A stretch of 64,000 nucleotides of DNA. It comes from Klebsiella oxytoca NBRC 105695. GTDB lineage: Bacteria > Pseudomonadota > Gammaproteobacteria > Enterobacterales > Enterobacteriaceae. A program made the translations under genes and the position numbers. The stretch's first letter is position 1, and each line of letters opens with the position of its first letter. The DNA lies in NCBI RefSeq assembly GCF_001598695.1, contig NZ_BCZK01000019.1, positions 35,786-99,785 of the forward strand, read 5' to 3'. This document shows, piece after piece, positions 52,517-62,840 of the stretch. The notes beneath the pieces were generated by a model. It worked only from the letters and a program-made list of their open reading frames with translations. It searched no databases and was not told where the DNA came from.

Positions 52517-52564
52517 ATTGCGGAAATTGATATATTCACAACGTCACGTTGCAATTTCTGCAAT
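52517..52564. promoter_or_regulatory. IlvY operator region between ilvC and ilvY
   Basis: Two 13-bp arms in inverted orientation, ATTGCGGAAATTG (52517-52529) and CAATTTCTGCAAT (52552-52564), differ at one base. They lie in the divergent promoter region at the place of the known IlvY operators that control both ilvC activation and ilvY autoregulation. Confidence 0.75.
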
Positions 52565-52586
52565 GTAAAATCGTGGAGTGCCGCCG

Positions 52587-53477
52587 GTGGATTTACGCGA
52601 TCTAAAAACCTTCCTGCATCTGGCGGAAAGCCGCCATTTTGGCCGCAGCGCGCGGGCAATGCACGTCAGCCCTTCCACACTGTCCCGGCAAATTCAGCGC
52701 CTGGAAGAAGACCTCGGGCAGCCGCTGTTTGTCCGCGATAACCGCACGGTGACGCTTACCGAAGCGGGAGAAGAGCTACGAACGTTTGCCCAGCAGACGC
52801 TGCTGCAGTATCAGCAGCTGCGCCACACTATCGATCAGCAAGGGCCGTCGCTGTCGGGGGAGCTGCATATCTTCTGCTCGGTAACCGCCGCCTACAGCCA
52901 CCTGCCTCCCATACTCGATCGCTTTCGCGCCGAGCACCCTTCGGTGGAAATTAAGCTCACCACCGGCGATGCCGCCGATGCGATGGAGAAAGTGGTGACG
53001 GGTGAAGCCGATCTGGCAATAGCCGGTAAGCCAGAAACGCTTCCCGGCGCGGTGGCCTTCGCAATGCTGGAAAATCTGGCGGTGGTGCTAATCGCCCCGG
53101 CGCTGCCTTGTCCGGTTCGCAACCAGGTCTCGGTGGAGAAGCCTGACTGGGCAACGGTACCCTTTATCATGGCCGACCAGGGCCCCGTGCGCCGCCGCAT
53201 TGAGCTGTGGTTTCGTCGCCATAAAATCAGTAATCCATCAATTTACGCGACGGTGGGCGGACATGAAGCCATGGTATCCATGGTGGCGCTCGGCTGCGGC
53301 GTCGCGCTGCTGCCGGAAGTGGTGCTGGAAAATAGCCCGGAGCCGGTGCGCAATCGCGTAATGATTCTGGAGCGTAGCGACGAAAAAACCCCTTTTGAGC
53401 TGGGCGTCTGCGCGCCCAAAAAGCGACTGCATGAACCGCTGATTAATGCGTTCTGGGAAATCGTTCAAACAAAATAA
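52587..53477 (+). CDS. ilvY: LysR-type activator IlvY
   Basis: Activates ilvC when acetolactate or acetohydroxybutyrate accumulates. 296 residues; the start is GTG 52587 (MDLRDLKTFLHLAESRHFGR), with GGAG eight bases before; a GTG nine bases upstream is less likely. HTH at about 18-37, sensor domain about 90-290. Nearly identical to E. coli IlvY. Confidence 0.96.
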   Translation: MDLRDLKTFLHLAESRHFGRSARAMHVSPSTLSRQIQRLEEDLGQPLFVRDNRTVTLTEAGEELRTFAQQTLLQYQQLRHTIDQQGPSLSGELHIFCSVTAAYSHLPPILDRFRAEHPSVEIKLTTGDAADAMEKVVTGEADLAIAGKPETLPGAVAFAMLENLAVVLIAPALPCPVRNQVSVEKPDWATVPFIMADQGPVRRRIELWFRRHKISNPSIYATVGGHEAMVSMVALGCGVALLPEVVLENSPEPVRNRVMILERSDEKTPFELGVCAPKKRLHEPLINAFWEIVQTK

Positions 53478-53486
53478 GGAGATAAC

Positions 53487-53876
53487 ATGCGTTCAGGGAC
53501 GTTGCTATTAACCATTGCCATGGTGTTATGTTGTACCGTCCAGGCAAAACCGAAGGGCATTACCGTGCTGGATATCAAACATCTGGCGCTTCAGCAATGC
53601 CTGGTGGCGAATTACAAAGCCCGAACGCCTGAAGGCGCGCGATCGGCCCCGTCGCAGGATGCGTCATTTATGATTGAGAGATACGCCCTGGATAATGCCG
53701 GCGTGTGGAAGGCATTTCAGACGTTCGTCGCCAAAGAGACGAAAGATTTTGATCGGCTAACGATGTCATTACACCCTGACCATGCTCAGACTGCCAATAA
53801 CGTGCTGGCGCAATGCATGAACTTTTATGAATCGGACAAGCTGGATAAGTATGTACGTGGGACGGTGATGAAGTAA
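53487..53876 (+). CDS. Small secreted protein, Tai4-like (T6SS amidase immunity type)
   Basis: A 129-residue protein with a clear signal peptide (MRSGTLLLTIAMVLCCTVQA, cleavage after residue 20). The mature part is helical with two cysteines (Cys38 in LALQQCLVANYK, Cys110 in AQCMNFYESDKLDKYV). The pattern of an early Leu-x-x-Cys-Leu helix and a late Cys-x-x-Tyr-x-Ser-x-x-Leu helix resembles Tai4, the periplasmic immunity protein of T6SS amidase effectors. No effector gene is nearby, so it would be an orphan. It follows ilvY by 9 bp with an AAGGAG site. Family call from pattern recall only. Confidence 0.6.
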   Translation: MRSGTLLLTIAMVLCCTVQAKPKGITVLDIKHLALQQCLVANYKARTPEGARSAPSQDASFMIERYALDNAGVWKAFQTFVAKETKDFDRLTMSLHPDHAQTANNVLAQCMNFYESDKLDKYVRGTVMK

Positions 53877-53945
53877 CCCATGCTGCCATTTATATCATTC
53901 TGACAGATGACCGGAAGAGGCGGTTTCTTCCGGTCATCATAATAA

Positions 53946-55490
53946 CTACCCCGCCAGGAAGAACCGGAACGCCGGGTTATGGGTTTCATCGTGGCAGTCG
54001 TAGCCCAGCTCATGCAGGCGGGTTTCAAAATCAGGCTCGTGATCGCCCAGTTCGAATGCCGCCAGCACGCGGCCATAATCGGTACCGTGACTGCGGTAGT
54101 GGAACAGTGAAATATTCCAGTGGGTACCCAGCGTATGCAGGAACTTCAGCAGGGCGCCGGGCGATTCCGGGAACTCGAAGCTGAACAAACGTTCCTGCAA
54201 CGGCTGCGAAGGTCGCCCGCCGACCATGTAGCGTACGTGTAGCTTGGCCATTTCGTCGTCGGAGAGATCCACCACGCTGTAGCCCCCTTCATGCAGCAGA
54301 TTGAGGATCTCTTTCCGCTCTTCCAGACCGCGACTCAGGCGCACACCGACAAAAATGCAGGCATTCTTTGCATCGGCGAAGCGGTAGTTAAACTCGGTCA
54401 CCGACCGGCCACCCAGCAGCTGGCAGAACTTGAGGAAGCTGCCCTTCTCTTCAGGAATGGTGACCGCCAGCAGCGCTTCACGTTGTTCTCCCAGTTCGCA
54501 GCGTTCGGAAACGTAGCGCAGACCGTGGAAGTTGACGTTCGCACCGGAAAGCACGTGCGCCAGGCGTTCGCCGCGAATATTATGCTGAGCGATATATTTT
54601 TTCATTCCCGCCAGCGCTAGCGCGCCGGAAGGTTCTGCTACCGCACGCACGTCTTCAAACAGGTCTTTCATCGCCGCGCAGATGGCATCGCTATCAACGG
54701 TGACGATGTCGTCGAGATACTCCTGACAGAGACGGAAAGTCTCATCACCGATACGTTTAACCGCCACGCCTTCGGCAAATAGCCCCACGCGGGGTAAATC
54801 AACCGGATGGCCCGCATCCAGGGCGGCTTTCAGACAGGCAGAATCCTCAGCTTCAACCGCAATGACCTTAATCTGCGGCATGAGCTGTTTGATCAGCACC
54901 GCCACGCCCGCCGCGAGACCTCCGCCGCCAACCGGTACGAATACGCGGTCGATATGGGCATCCTGCTGCAGCAGCTCCAGCGCCAGCGTCCCCTGCCCGG
55001 CAATCACCATCGGATGGTCGAAAGGCGGTACCCAGGTGAATCCCTGCTGCTGCGCCAGCTCAATAGCTTTGGCTTTGGCTTCATCGAAGTTCGCGCCGTG
55101 CAGCAGCACTTCACCACCGAAGCCGCGCACCGCATCGACCTTGATATCCGCGGTGGCGGTTGGCATGACGATCAGCGCCTTCACGCCCAGGCGAGAGGCG
55201 GAGAAAGCCACGCCCTGCGCATGATTACCCGCCGAAGCGGTGATCACGCCGTGCGATTTTTGCTCTTCCGTCAGCCCGGCCATCATCGCGTACGCCCCGC
55301 GCAGCTTAAAGCTGTGCACCGGCTGACGATCTTCACGCTTCACCAGCACAACGTTATCGAGGCGCGACGAGAGCTTTTCCATTTTTTGCAGCGGCGTAAT
55401 CTGCGCGGCTTCGTACACCGGCGCGCGCAGTACGGCTCTGAGGTATTCCGCCCCCTCAGGGGCGGCGGACAGGGGTTGCGACTCGGCCAT
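53946..55490 (-). CDS. ilvA: Threonine deaminase, biosynthetic IlvA
   Basis: First committed step to isoleucine: threonine to 2-oxobutanoate and ammonia, PLP-dependent, inhibited by isoleucine. 514 residues; PLP lysine in HSFKLRGAYAM, glycine loop PVGGGGLAAG, and two C-terminal ACT-like regulatory domains (about 325-514). The second of two adjacent ATGs gives the E. coli length. Its start overlaps the ilvD stop region, so the two are coupled. Confidence 0.97.
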   Translation of the reverse strand: MAESQPLSAAPEGAEYLRAVLRAPVYEAAQITPLQKMEKLSSRLDNVVLVKREDRQPVHSFKLRGAYAMMAGLTEEQKSHGVITASAGNHAQGVAFSASRLGVKALIVMPTATADIKVDAVRGFGGEVLLHGANFDEAKAKAIELAQQQGFTWVPPFDHPMVIAGQGTLALELLQQDAHIDRVFVPVGGGGLAAGVAVLIKQLMPQIKVIAVEAEDSACLKAALDAGHPVDLPRVGLFAEGVAVKRIGDETFRLCQEYLDDIVTVDSDAICAAMKDLFEDVRAVAEPSGALALAGMKKYIAQHNIRGERLAHVLSGANVNFHGLRYVSERCELGEQREALLAVTIPEEKGSFLKFCQLLGGRSVTEFNYRFADAKNACIFVGVRLSRGLEERKEILNLLHEGGYSVVDLSDDEMAKLHVRYMVGGRPSQPLQERLFSFEFPESPGALLKFLHTLGTHWNISLFHYRSHGTDYGRVLAAFELGDHEPDFETRLHELGYDCHDETHNPAFRFFLAG

Positions 55491-55492
55491 CA

Positions 55493-57343
55493 TTAACCCC
55501 CAAGTTTCGATTTATCGCGCACCGCGCCTTTGTCGGCGCTGGTTGCCAGGCTGGCGTAGGCGCGAAGGGCAAAGGAAACCTGACGCTCGCGATCTTTCGG
55601 CGTCCAGGCTTTATCACCGCGTGCTTCCTGAGCTTCACGGCGCGCCGCGATCTCAGCATCGCTCAGCTGCAGCTGAATACCGCGATTTGGGATATCAATG
55701 GCGATCATGTCGCCATCTTCAATGATCGCGATATTGCCGCCGCTGGCGGCTTCCGGAGAAACGTGACCGATGGAGAGGCCTGAAGTACCGCCGGAGAAGC
55801 GACCGTCGGTTATCAGCGCGCAGGCTTTACCCAGCCCCATGGATTTCAGGAAGGTGGTCGGATAGAGCATTTCCTGCATCCCCGGTCCGCCTTTCGGACC
55901 TTCATAGCGAATAACTACCACATCACCCGCAACCACTTTACCGCCGAGGATGGCATCCACGGCCGCGTCCTGGCTTTCGTAAACTTTAGCCGGGCCGGTG
56001 AATTTCAGGATACTATCGTCTACGCCAGCAGTTTTCACGATGCAGCCATTTTCGGCAAAGTTGCCGTACAGAACGGCCAGACCGCCGTCCTTGCTATAAG
56101 CGTGTTCCAGCGAGCGGATACAGCCTTCTGCGCGATCGTCATCCAGGCTGTCCCAGCGGCAATCCTGAGAGAAAGCCTGCGTCGTGCGGATACCCGCTGG
56201 CCCGGCGCGGAACATCTTTTTAACCGCTTCATCCTGCGTGACGGTGATATCGTACTGCTCCAGCGTCTGCGGCAGGGTCAAACCTAGCACGTTCTTCACA
56301 TCGCGGTTCAGCAGTCCGGCACGATCCAGCTCGCCTAAAATACCCAATACGCCGCCCGCGCGGTGCACGTCTTCCATATGATATTTCTGCGTACTTGGCG
56401 CCACCTTACACAGCTGCGGTACTTTGCGTGAAAGCTTATCGATATCGCTCATGGTGAAGTCGATTTCCGCCTCCTGCGCTGCCGCCAGCAGATGCAGGAC
56501 GGTATTGGTGGAACCGCCCATGGCGATATCCAGCGTCATGGCGTTTTCAAACGCCGCTTTGCTGGCGATATTACGCGGCAGCGCAGAAGCGTCGTCCTGC
56601 TCGTAGTAACGCTTAGTCAGCTCGACGATACGCGAACCCGCATTGAGGAACAGCTGTTTACGATCGGCGTGAGTCGCCAGCAGCGAGCCGTTACCCGGCT
56701 GCGACAGGCCCAGCGCTTCGGTCAGGCAGTTCATGGAGTTGGCGGTGAACATCCCGGAACAGGAACCGCAGGTCGGGCAAGCGGAGCGTTCAACCTGATT
56801 ACTCTGATCGTCAGAGACTTTCGGGTCAGCGCCCTGAATCATCGCATCGACCAGGTCGAGTTTAATGATTTGATCGGACAGTTTGGTTTTCCCGGCTTCC
56901 ATAGGGCCACCGGAAACAAAAATTACCGGAATATTCAGGCGCAGAGACGCCATTAACATCCCGGGAGTGATTTTATCGCAGTTGGAGATACAGACCATCG
57001 CATCAGCACAGTGGGCGTTAACCATGTACTCCACCGAGTCAGCGATCAGTTCGCGGGATGGCAGTGAATAAAGCATACCCCCGTGCCCCATCGCGATCCC
57101 GTCATCCACCGCAATGGTGTTGAATTCTTTAGCGACGCCGCCAGCGGCTTCAATTTGCTCAGCAACCAGCTTGCCGAGATCGCGCAGGTGAACGTGCCCC
57201 GGCACGAACTGGGTGAAAGAGTTCACCACGGCGATAATCGGCTTACCGAAATCATCGTCGGTCATTCCAGTGGCGCGCCACAGCGCGCGGGCACCCGCCA
57301 TATTACGGCCGTGAGTGGTTGTGGCGGAACGGTACTTAGGCAT
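55493..57343 (-). CDS. ilvD: Dihydroxy-acid dehydratase IlvD
   Basis: Fe-S enzyme dehydrating dihydroxyisovalerate and dihydroxymethylvalerate to the 2-oxo acids. 616 residues; cluster cysteines in [12 protein letters not shown] and [17 protein letters not shown], and the conserved [17 protein letters not shown] near the C-terminus. Sixty-one bases after ilvE. Confidence 0.97.
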   Translation of the reverse strand: MPKYRSATTTHGRNMAGARALWRATGMTDDDFGKPIIAVVNSFTQFVPGHVHLRDLGKLVAEQIEAAGGVAKEFNTIAVDDGIAMGHGGMLYSLPSRELIADSVEYMVNAHCADAMVCISNCDKITPGMLMASLRLNIPVIFVSGGPMEAGKTKLSDQIIKLDLVDAMIQGADPKVSDDQSNQVERSACPTCGSCSGMFTANSMNCLTEALGLSQPGNGSLLATHADRKQLFLNAGSRIVELTKRYYEQDDASALPRNIASKAAFENAMTLDIAMGGSTNTVLHLLAAAQEAEIDFTMSDIDKLSRKVPQLCKVAPSTQKYHMEDVHRAGGVLGILGELDRAGLLNRDVKNVLGLTLPQTLEQYDITVTQDEAVKKMFRAGPAGIRTTQAFSQDCRWDSLDDDRAEGCIRSLEHAYSKDGGLAVLYGNFAENGCIVKTAGVDDSILKFTGPAKVYESQDAAVDAILGGKVVAGDVVVIRYEGPKGGPGMQEMLYPTTFLKSMGLGKACALITDGRFSGGTSGLSIGHVSPEAASGGNIAIIEDGDMIAIDIPNRGIQLQLSDAEIAARREAQEARGDKAWTPKDRERQVSFALRAYASLATSADKGAVRDKSKLGG

Positions 57344-57404
57344 GCTTTAGTTACTCCCAGTGTCTGTTAAATGGGGCGTTGCGTGCCGCCCCATCTTTTT
57401 ATAC

Positions 57405-58334
57405 TTAGTTATTAACCTGATCCAACCAGCCCCATTTATCCTCGGTTTCACCGGTGAAGAGGCCAAAGAATGCTTGCTGAATGCGTTTGGTGACCGGGCC
57501 GCAGCGACCTTCGCCCACCTGAATACCATCAACGCTGCGCACCGGCGTAATCTCTGCAGCCGTGCCGGACATAAATACTTCGTCGGCCAGATACAGCGAC
57601 TCACGAGACAATACCTGTTCGCGCACTTCCAGACCCAGTTCTTTCGCCAGTTTGATGATCGCGTCGCGGGTGATGCCCGGCAGCGCGGAGGAGGTGAACG
57701 GCGGGGTAAACAGCACGCCATCCTTCACTTCAAACAGGTTTTCACCGGCGCCTTCAGAGATATAGCCGTTCACGTCCAGCGCGATACCTTCCTGATAGCC
57801 ATGACGACGCGCTTCGCTGCCGACCAGCAGCGAAGAGAGATAGTTACCGCCGGCTTTGGCCGCGGTCGGAATGGTGTTCGGCGCTGCGCGATTCCAGGAA
57901 GAAACCATCGCATCGATCCCCTGATCCAGAGCTTCGGCACCCAGGTAGGCGCCCCACGGGAACGCCGCGATGATCACGTCAGTGTTATAGCCCGGAGGCG
58001 GGTTGACGCCCATGCCCACGTCGCCGACAAAAACTAACGGGCGAATATAGGCGCTGGTCAGATTGTTTTTACGAATGACTTCACGGCAGGCTTCCATCAG
58101 CTCATCAACGCTTTGCGAAACCGGGAAACGATAAATTTTGGCTGAGTCATGCAGACGCTGCATATGTTCACGGTGACGGAACACAACCGGCCCCTTGTGA
58201 GAGTCGTAGCAACGGATGCCTTCAAATACGGAAGTCCCGTAGTGCAGCGCATGGGACATCACGTGAACTTTCGCCTCTCCCCACGGAACCATCTCGCCAT
58301 TGAACCAAATGTAATCAGCTTTTTTCGTCGTCAT
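57405..58334 (-). CDS. ilvE: Branched-chain amino acid aminotransferase IlvE
   Basis: Last step of valine, isoleucine and leucine synthesis, PLP fold type IV. 309 residues; catalytic Lys in PTAAKAGGNYLSSLL, YISEGAGENLFEVKDGVL, and SGTAAEITPVRSVDG. Sixteen bases after ilvM in ilvGMEDA. Confidence 0.97.
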   Translation of the reverse strand: MTTKKADYIWFNGEMVPWGEAKVHVMSHALHYGTSVFEGIRCYDSHKGPVVFRHREHMQRLHDSAKIYRFPVSQSVDELMEACREVIRKNNLTSAYIRPLVFVGDVGMGVNPPPGYNTDVIIAAFPWGAYLGAEALDQGIDAMVSSWNRAAPNTIPTAAKAGGNYLSSLLVGSEARRHGYQEGIALDVNGYISEGAGENLFEVKDGVLFTPPFTSSALPGITRDAIIKLAKELGLEVREQVLSRESLYLADEVFMSGTAAEITPVRSVDGIQVGEGRCGPVTKRIQQAFFGLFTGETEDKWGWLDQVNN

Positions 58335-58350
58335 TATTCTTCCTTTGCGC

Positions 58351-58608
58351 TCAGGCGCGAATTTGTTGTGATGTAGGTTGCTGGATCTCGACGCAGGCGA
58401 CGTCCACCAGTTTGCTTAATTGACTAAACAGTAATTCGACGGGCCGCTGGCTGGCAACGGTCAGTTCGATATTAATATTCCGGGCATCGGCGGCGGTTTC
58501 CATATTCATCGCGCAAATCTGGAACCCGCGATGACGCACGACGCGCAGCACGCGTTCTAAGGTTTCTGGATTAAAGCGAGCCTGCAAGGCGACCTGATGT
58601 TGCATCAT
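58351..58608 (-). CDS. ilvM: Acetolactate synthase II small subunit IlvM
   Basis: Regulatory ACT-domain subunit of acetohydroxyacid synthase II, needed for full activity of IlvG; the AHAS II complex is valine-resistant. 85 residues, [20 protein letters not shown], the typical ACT pattern. It overlaps ilvG by four bases. Confidence 0.96.
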   Translation of the reverse strand: MMQHQVALQARFNPETLERVLRVVRHRGFQICAMNMETAADARNINIELTVASQRPVELLFSQLSKLVDVACVEIQQPTSQQIRA

Positions 58609-60251
58609 GATAATTTCTCCAGCATTTCTGCATTACTGGCACCGGGCGGCACCAACGGCCAGACGTTCTCAAGTTCGTCGATTGAGACATGAAGCAGGTA
58701 AGGCCCCTGGCTCGAAAGCATGGTGTCGAGTGCCGCTTCAACCTGGTCTTTACGGGTGATGTGTTGACCAGAAATGCCGAAGGCGCTGGCCAGAGTAAGA
58801 AAATCGGGATTATCGGTAAGGGTGGTTTCGCTATAACGTTCCTGGAAAAACAGCTGCTGCCATTGTCGAACCATTCCTAAACGCTGGTTATCCAGTAACA
58901 CTATCTTCAGCGGCAACTGCTTGCGTTTTACGGTGCCCAGCTCCTGCACGTTCATCATGAAGGAGCCGTCACCGGAGATACAGATTACCGTATCATCAGG
59001 ACGGGCCACCTGCGCGCCCACTGCTGCCGGCAGGCCAAAGCCCATGGTCCCTAATCCACTGGAAGTGATGAAATTCTCCGGACGCGTATAGGTCATATGC
59101 TGCGCTGACCACATCTGATGCTGGCCCACATCGGTGGTCACGACGCAATCTGCTGGTTTGCGCTCGGAAAGTTGCTTCAGCAGCAATGGAGCATAGATGG
59201 CCTCGCCCGGATGATCGTAGCGCCACGCGTGCTCGGCGCGCAGCTGAGCATTACGTTGACGCCAGGCGTCGATGGACAGCGGCTGTTGCAACGCCGGCAG
59301 CATCACGTTCAAGTCGCCAGTCAGGCCAATATGCGCCTGACGGAGCTTGTTCAGTTCTGCCGGATCGATATCCATATGGATAACTTTGGCGTGCGGGGCG
59401 AACGTATTCAGCTTGCCGGTCACGCGATCGTCAAAGCGAGCGCCTACGGCAATCAACAGATCGCACTCCTGCACCGCCAGATTGGCCGCTTTAGTTCCAT
59501 GCATCCCCAGCATGCCCAGATAGTATGGATAATCAGCTGCCACCACGCCCAGCCCTTTCAGGGTAGACGTTGCCGGCATCTGCGTGACGGCAAGAAATTC
59601 ACGCAGCGCCGGTACCGCCTGCGCCATACCCACGCCGCCGCCAACGTAGAGCATCGGCTTCTGCGCCTGAGTCAACATCTGCAAAGCGTATTCGATATCC
59701 GCATATGGGAAGTCAACGTCATCGGCTACCATGGAGAAATGCGGATCGAGATCGCCCTGAGCCAGCTGGATGTCTTTGGGGATATCGACCAGTACCGGGC
59801 CGGGGCGCCCTGAGTTTGCCACATGGAATGCTTCGGCAATGACGCGCGGCAGCTCTTCCAGCGACTGCACCAGAAAACTATGCTTAGTGCATGCCAGCGA
59901 TAAACCGAGAACATCCACTTCCTGGAATGCATCAGTACCAATGAACGGAGCGGCAACCTGGCCGGTGATGGCAACGACGGGAACGGAATCCAACAGCGCG
60001 TCGGCGAGGCCGGTAATCAGGTTGGTTGCGCCCGGTCCTGACGTCGCAATACATACGCCGGTTTTGCCAGTAGCCCGGGCATAGCCGATAGCCGCCATGG
60101 CTGCGCCTTGTTCATGCCGGCACAGTAAGTGTTCCACGCCGCCGTCATACAATGCATCGTAAACCGGCATAATTGCGCCACCCGGATAGCCAAAAACAGT
60201 ATCGACACCCTGTGCTCGCAAAGCATGTACCACCCACCGCGCCCCATTCAT
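58605..60251 (-). CDS. ilvG: Acetolactate synthase II large subunit IlvG (intact)
   Basis: ThDP/FAD-dependent enzyme joining pyruvate with pyruvate or 2-oxobutanoate. 548 uninterrupted residues; catalytic Glu region [16 protein letters not shown], ThDP-binding [14 protein letters not shown] and the [17 protein letters not shown] segment. E. coli K-12 carries a frameshift here and lacks AHAS II; this genome does not. First structural gene, after the ilvL attenuator. Confidence 0.97.
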   Translation of the reverse strand: MNGARWVVHALRAQGVDTVFGYPGGAIMPVYDALYDGGVEHLLCRHEQGAAMAAIGYARATGKTGVCIATSGPGATNLITGLADALLDSVPVVAITGQVAAPFIGTDAFQEVDVLGLSLACTKHSFLVQSLEELPRVIAEAFHVANSGRPGPVLVDIPKDIQLAQGDLDPHFSMVADDVDFPYADIEYALQMLTQAQKPMLYVGGGVGMAQAVPALREFLAVTQMPATSTLKGLGVVAADYPYYLGMLGMHGTKAANLAVQECDLLIAVGARFDDRVTGKLNTFAPHAKVIHMDIDPAELNKLRQAHIGLTGDLNVMLPALQQPLSIDAWRQRNAQLRAEHAWRYDHPGEAIYAPLLLKQLSERKPADCVVTTDVGQHQMWSAQHMTYTRPENFITSSGLGTMGFGLPAAVGAQVARPDDTVICISGDGSFMMNVQELGTVKRKQLPLKIVLLDNQRLGMVRQWQQLFFQERYSETTLTDNPDFLTLASAFGISGQHITRKDQVEAALDTMLSSQGPYLLHVSIDELENVWPLVPPGASNAEMLEKLS

Positions 60252-60333
60252 AGTTACTTCCCCGTCGTAGATCGAGAGAAACAGAATTTTATGCTGCCAA
60301 CCATCATCTGCTCCTCTTTTCTGTTTTTAAGTT

Positions 60334-60370
60334 ATAAAAAAACCCCCGGACCTTTCGGTGCGGGGGTCTT
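60334..60370 (-). terminator. Attenuator terminator of the ilvGMEDA operon
   Basis: A GC-rich hairpin (minus strand GACCCCCGCACCG-AAAG-GTCCGGGGGT type) followed by TTTTTTT, 21 bases after the ilvL stop codon. It forms when leader translation is not stalled, that is when charged Ile, Val and Leu tRNAs are plentiful. Confidence 0.9.
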
Positions 60371-60390
60371 AGTTCGTTAAGGCTTGTTTT

Positions 60391-60489
60391 TTAAGCCTTT
60401 CCTCGTCCAAGTGCAGCCCCGCACGGTGGGATAATAATCACCACCACGCTAATCACGACCAGGCTAATCACTCGTAGAAGGGCTGTCAT
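60391..60489 (-). CDS. ilvL: ilv operon leader peptide IlvL
   Basis: A 32-residue leader peptide rich in Val, Ile and Leu codons (LLRVISLVVISVVVIII, residues 4-20), identical as far as I can recall to the E. coli peptide. Ribosome stalling at these codons prevents the downstream attenuator hairpin. Start ATG 60489, stop TAA 60391-60393. Confidence 0.97.
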   Translation of the reverse strand: MTALLRVISLVVISVVVIIIPPCGAALGRGKA

Positions 60490-60531
60490 TTTATGTTCTT
60501 TCTGGCTTCATGTTCGAAGGAATACCTAAAG

Positions 60532-60560
60532 AGGTACCACAGACATCGCATTAAATACAA
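60532..60560 (-). promoter_or_regulatory. Candidate ilvGMEDA promoter
   Basis: Minus strand TTGTAT (60560-60555), a 17-bp spacer and GTACCT (60537-60532), aligning by position with the weak -10 of the E. coli ilv promoter. Poor -10 match, so tentative. Confidence 0.45.
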
Positions 60561-60839
60561 GATTTTTTTATGACCCTATTTCTTACCTTGCTAACCATTT
60601 ACGAAAAAACAATTGTTTTTAATAGGAAAAACAGGAAATGAAAATATTTCAATTTGTGGCGAGCGCCACAGCTTTTTCTCGCATCGCTGGCTGATAACAA
60701 TGTTTTGCGAGTCTGTATCCGCAACGAGTGCAAAGCGGCAATTCACGGAAAATTGGCTGGAAGCGAACGCCTGAAATTTAAAATTGCTGAATTACCCGAC
60801 AAAAAATCCCCGACATAATGCCGGCTCTCAGGAGGTTTT
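60561..60839. promoter_or_regulatory. AT-rich upstream region of ilvL and yifB
   Basis: The outer part of the 350-bp divergent gap between ilvL and yifB. It contains AT-rich tracts (around 60550-60660), where IHF and UP-like activation of the ilv promoter is known in E. coli. No ORF is supported. Confidence 0.5.
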
Positions 60840-62360
60840 ATGTCACTCGCCATTGTTTACACCCGCGCCGCTCTTGGGATCGGCGCCCCCCTTATCACAG
60901 TTGAAGTTCATATCAGCAACGGACTCCCTGGCCTGACGATGGTAGGGTTGCCTGAAACAACGGTCAGAGAAGCGCGTGACCGGGTACGTAGTGCGATTAT
61001 CAACAGCGGCTACGCCTGGCCGGCGAAAAAAATCACCATCAATCTGGCGCCAGCCGATTTGCCAAAAGAAGGGGGAAGATATGATTTACCTATCGCTCTC
61101 GCGCTTCTGGTGGCCTCTGAGCAGCTAAATGCTCCCAGGCTAAATCAATACGAGTTTGTCGGCGAGCTGGCGCTTACAGGCGCTCTACGTGGCGTTCCTG
61201 GGGCTATATCCAGCGCGATGGAGGCGATAAGAGCGGGCAGAAAGATTATTGTCTCTCATGAGAATTCTCCTGAGGTGGGTTTAATCGGCGGCAGTGACTG
61301 TCTTATCGCCGCCCATCTTCAGGAGGTCTGCGCCTTTCTGGAGGGAAAAAACCCGCTAAATCATCCCATTCCGGAAGCGGAGAGCTCAGATGAGTCTTCA
61401 TTAGACTTGCGCGAGGTTATTGGTCAGCAGCAAGGAAAGCGAGCGCTGGAAATTATCGCTGCAGGCGGACATAACCTGCTGATGATAGGCCCACCCGGCA
61501 CAGGGAAAACGATGCTTGCGAGTCGGCTGCCTGGGCTACTACCGCCGCTGAGTAACCAGGAAGCGCTGGAAAGCGCGGCAATACTTAGCCTGGTCAATTC
61601 CAGTTATGCGATGAAAAACTGGCGCCGCAGGCCATTTCGAGCTCCGCATCATAGCGCGTCCCTGGCTGCGATGGTGGGTGGCGGCTCTATTCCAACACCG
61701 GGAGAGATCTCTCTCGCTCATAATGGCGTGCTGTTCCTGGATGAGCTGCCCGAATTTGAACGCAGGGTTCTGGATGCATTAAGAGAACCGATTGAATCCG
61801 GGGTAATCCATATCTCCCGCACGCGCGCGAAAATCGATTATCCCGCCCGTTTTCAGCTTATTGCAGCAATGAATCCCAGCCCCACGGGCCACTATCAGGG
61901 TCAGCATAATCGCGCATCTCCAGAACAGACGCTACGCTACCTGGCCCGTTTATCTGGCCCATTTCTTGACCGTTTCGATCTCTCACTGGAAATTCCTCTG
62001 CCGCCGCCGGGGGTGCTTAGCCGGGGAACAAACGAAGAAGAGAGCAGCGCCTGCGTACGCCAACGCGTTTTGGCTGCGCACGAAAGGCAACTGTCACGAC
62101 AGAAAAAACTCAATGCAAATCTGGGGAATAATGAGATGAAAATCTGGTGCCAGCTTCATCAAGATGACGCAATCTGGCTGGAGCAGACGCTTACGCAACT
62201 GGGGCTCTCAATCCGGGCCTGGCAGCGCCTGCTTAAAGTTTCACGCACGATTGCCGATATTGAGAAGGTCGATCGTATTGAACGCCGTCATTTGCAGGAG
62301 GCTCTTGGCTATCGGGCAATAGACAGAATGTTGAGCCATCTGCAAAAAATGATGACGTAA
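60840..62360 (+). CDS. yifB: YifB/ComM-family AAA+ (Mg chelatase-like) ATPase
   Basis: A 506-residue AAA+ helicase-type protein: N-terminal Lon-like domain (about 20-170), Walker A MIGPPGTGKTMLASR, Walker B GVLFLDELPEFERR, and a C-terminal Mg-chelatase domain. Homologues named ComM promote branch migration during integration of DNA taken up by transformation; the role in non-competent enterobacteria is unclear. AGGAGG precedes ATG. Ends at a bidirectional terminator. Confidence 0.94.
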   Translation: MSLAIVYTRAALGIGAPLITVEVHISNGLPGLTMVGLPETTVREARDRVRSAIINSGYAWPAKKITINLAPADLPKEGGRYDLPIALALLVASEQLNAPRLNQYEFVGELALTGALRGVPGAISSAMEAIRAGRKIIVSHENSPEVGLIGGSDCLIAAHLQEVCAFLEGKNPLNHPIPEAESSDESSLDLREVIGQQQGKRALEIIAAGGHNLLMIGPPGTGKTMLASRLPGLLPPLSNQEALESAAILSLVNSSYAMKNWRRRPFRAPHHSASLAAMVGGGSIPTPGEISLAHNGVLFLDELPEFERRVLDALREPIESGVIHISRTRAKIDYPARFQLIAAMNPSPTGHYQGQHNRASPEQTLRYLARLSGPFLDRFDLSLEIPLPPPGVLSRGTNEEESSACVRQRVLAAHERQLSRQKKLNANLGNNEMKIWCQLHQDDAIWLEQTLTQLGLSIRAWQRLLKVSRTIADIEKVDRIERRHLQEALGYRAIDRMLSHLQKMMT

Positions 62361-62382
62361 AAAAAGGGCTTACGCCCTTTTT
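62361..62382. terminator. Bidirectional terminator between yifB and maoP
   Basis: AAAAAGGGC-TTAC-GCCCTTTTT, a 9-bp stem with A and T runs, shared by convergent yifB and maoP. Confidence 0.92.
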
Positions 62383-62383
62383 C

Positions 62384-62722
62384 TTAATCATCGCTTTCCG
62401 TGTAATCTTCCGTGCCTTCCACCTGCGGCTTGCCGCCGGAAAGAGTATGGAAACGCTTCGGACGCTTAATGCGCGCCATGTACTTGATCCAGACGCGTTC
62501 TGCTTCCGTTGCGGGCTCACGTTCACCACGGCAGACCGAAACAAACTGTTTTTCATCGTCGGTGACAGGCTCGCGTTTACCTAGTTCGAGTTCATTAAAG
62601 GCATAACCATGACGTTCCAGCAGTTGCGCCTCTTTGATGGTGAAATCTCCATGACGGGAAAACCCGCGCGGATAATTTTTATTGTCGAAAAAACGATTAG
62701 TTGTCGTAAAGCTTTCCGCCAT
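62384..62722 (-). CDS. maoP: Macrodomain Ori protein MaoP (YifE)
   Basis: 112-residue protein required with the maoS site to organise the Ori macrodomain of the chromosome in E. coli. Conserved throughout ([40 protein letters not shown]) with an acidic C-terminus. Divergent from hdfR; AGGAG site upstream. Confidence 0.95.
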   Translation of the reverse strand: MAESFTTTNRFFDNKNYPRGFSRHGDFTIKEAQLLERHGYAFNELELGKREPVTDDEKQFVSVCRGEREPATEAERVWIKYMARIKRPKRFHTLSGGKPQVEGTEDYTESDD

Positions 62723-62840
62723 CCTACACGCTCCTGATTCTTTGGCCGAGCTATTTATGGCGCGGAGTATTAGTTACGCTTGACAGAGCGTCAAACAAAA
62801 CATTTAAATCATCACGACAAATAATTTTGCGGAGAAGAGT

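Noticed and set aside
59118..59813. 231-codon plus-strand ORF opposite ilvG
   Set aside because: Shadow of ilvG; no domain pattern and no start signal.
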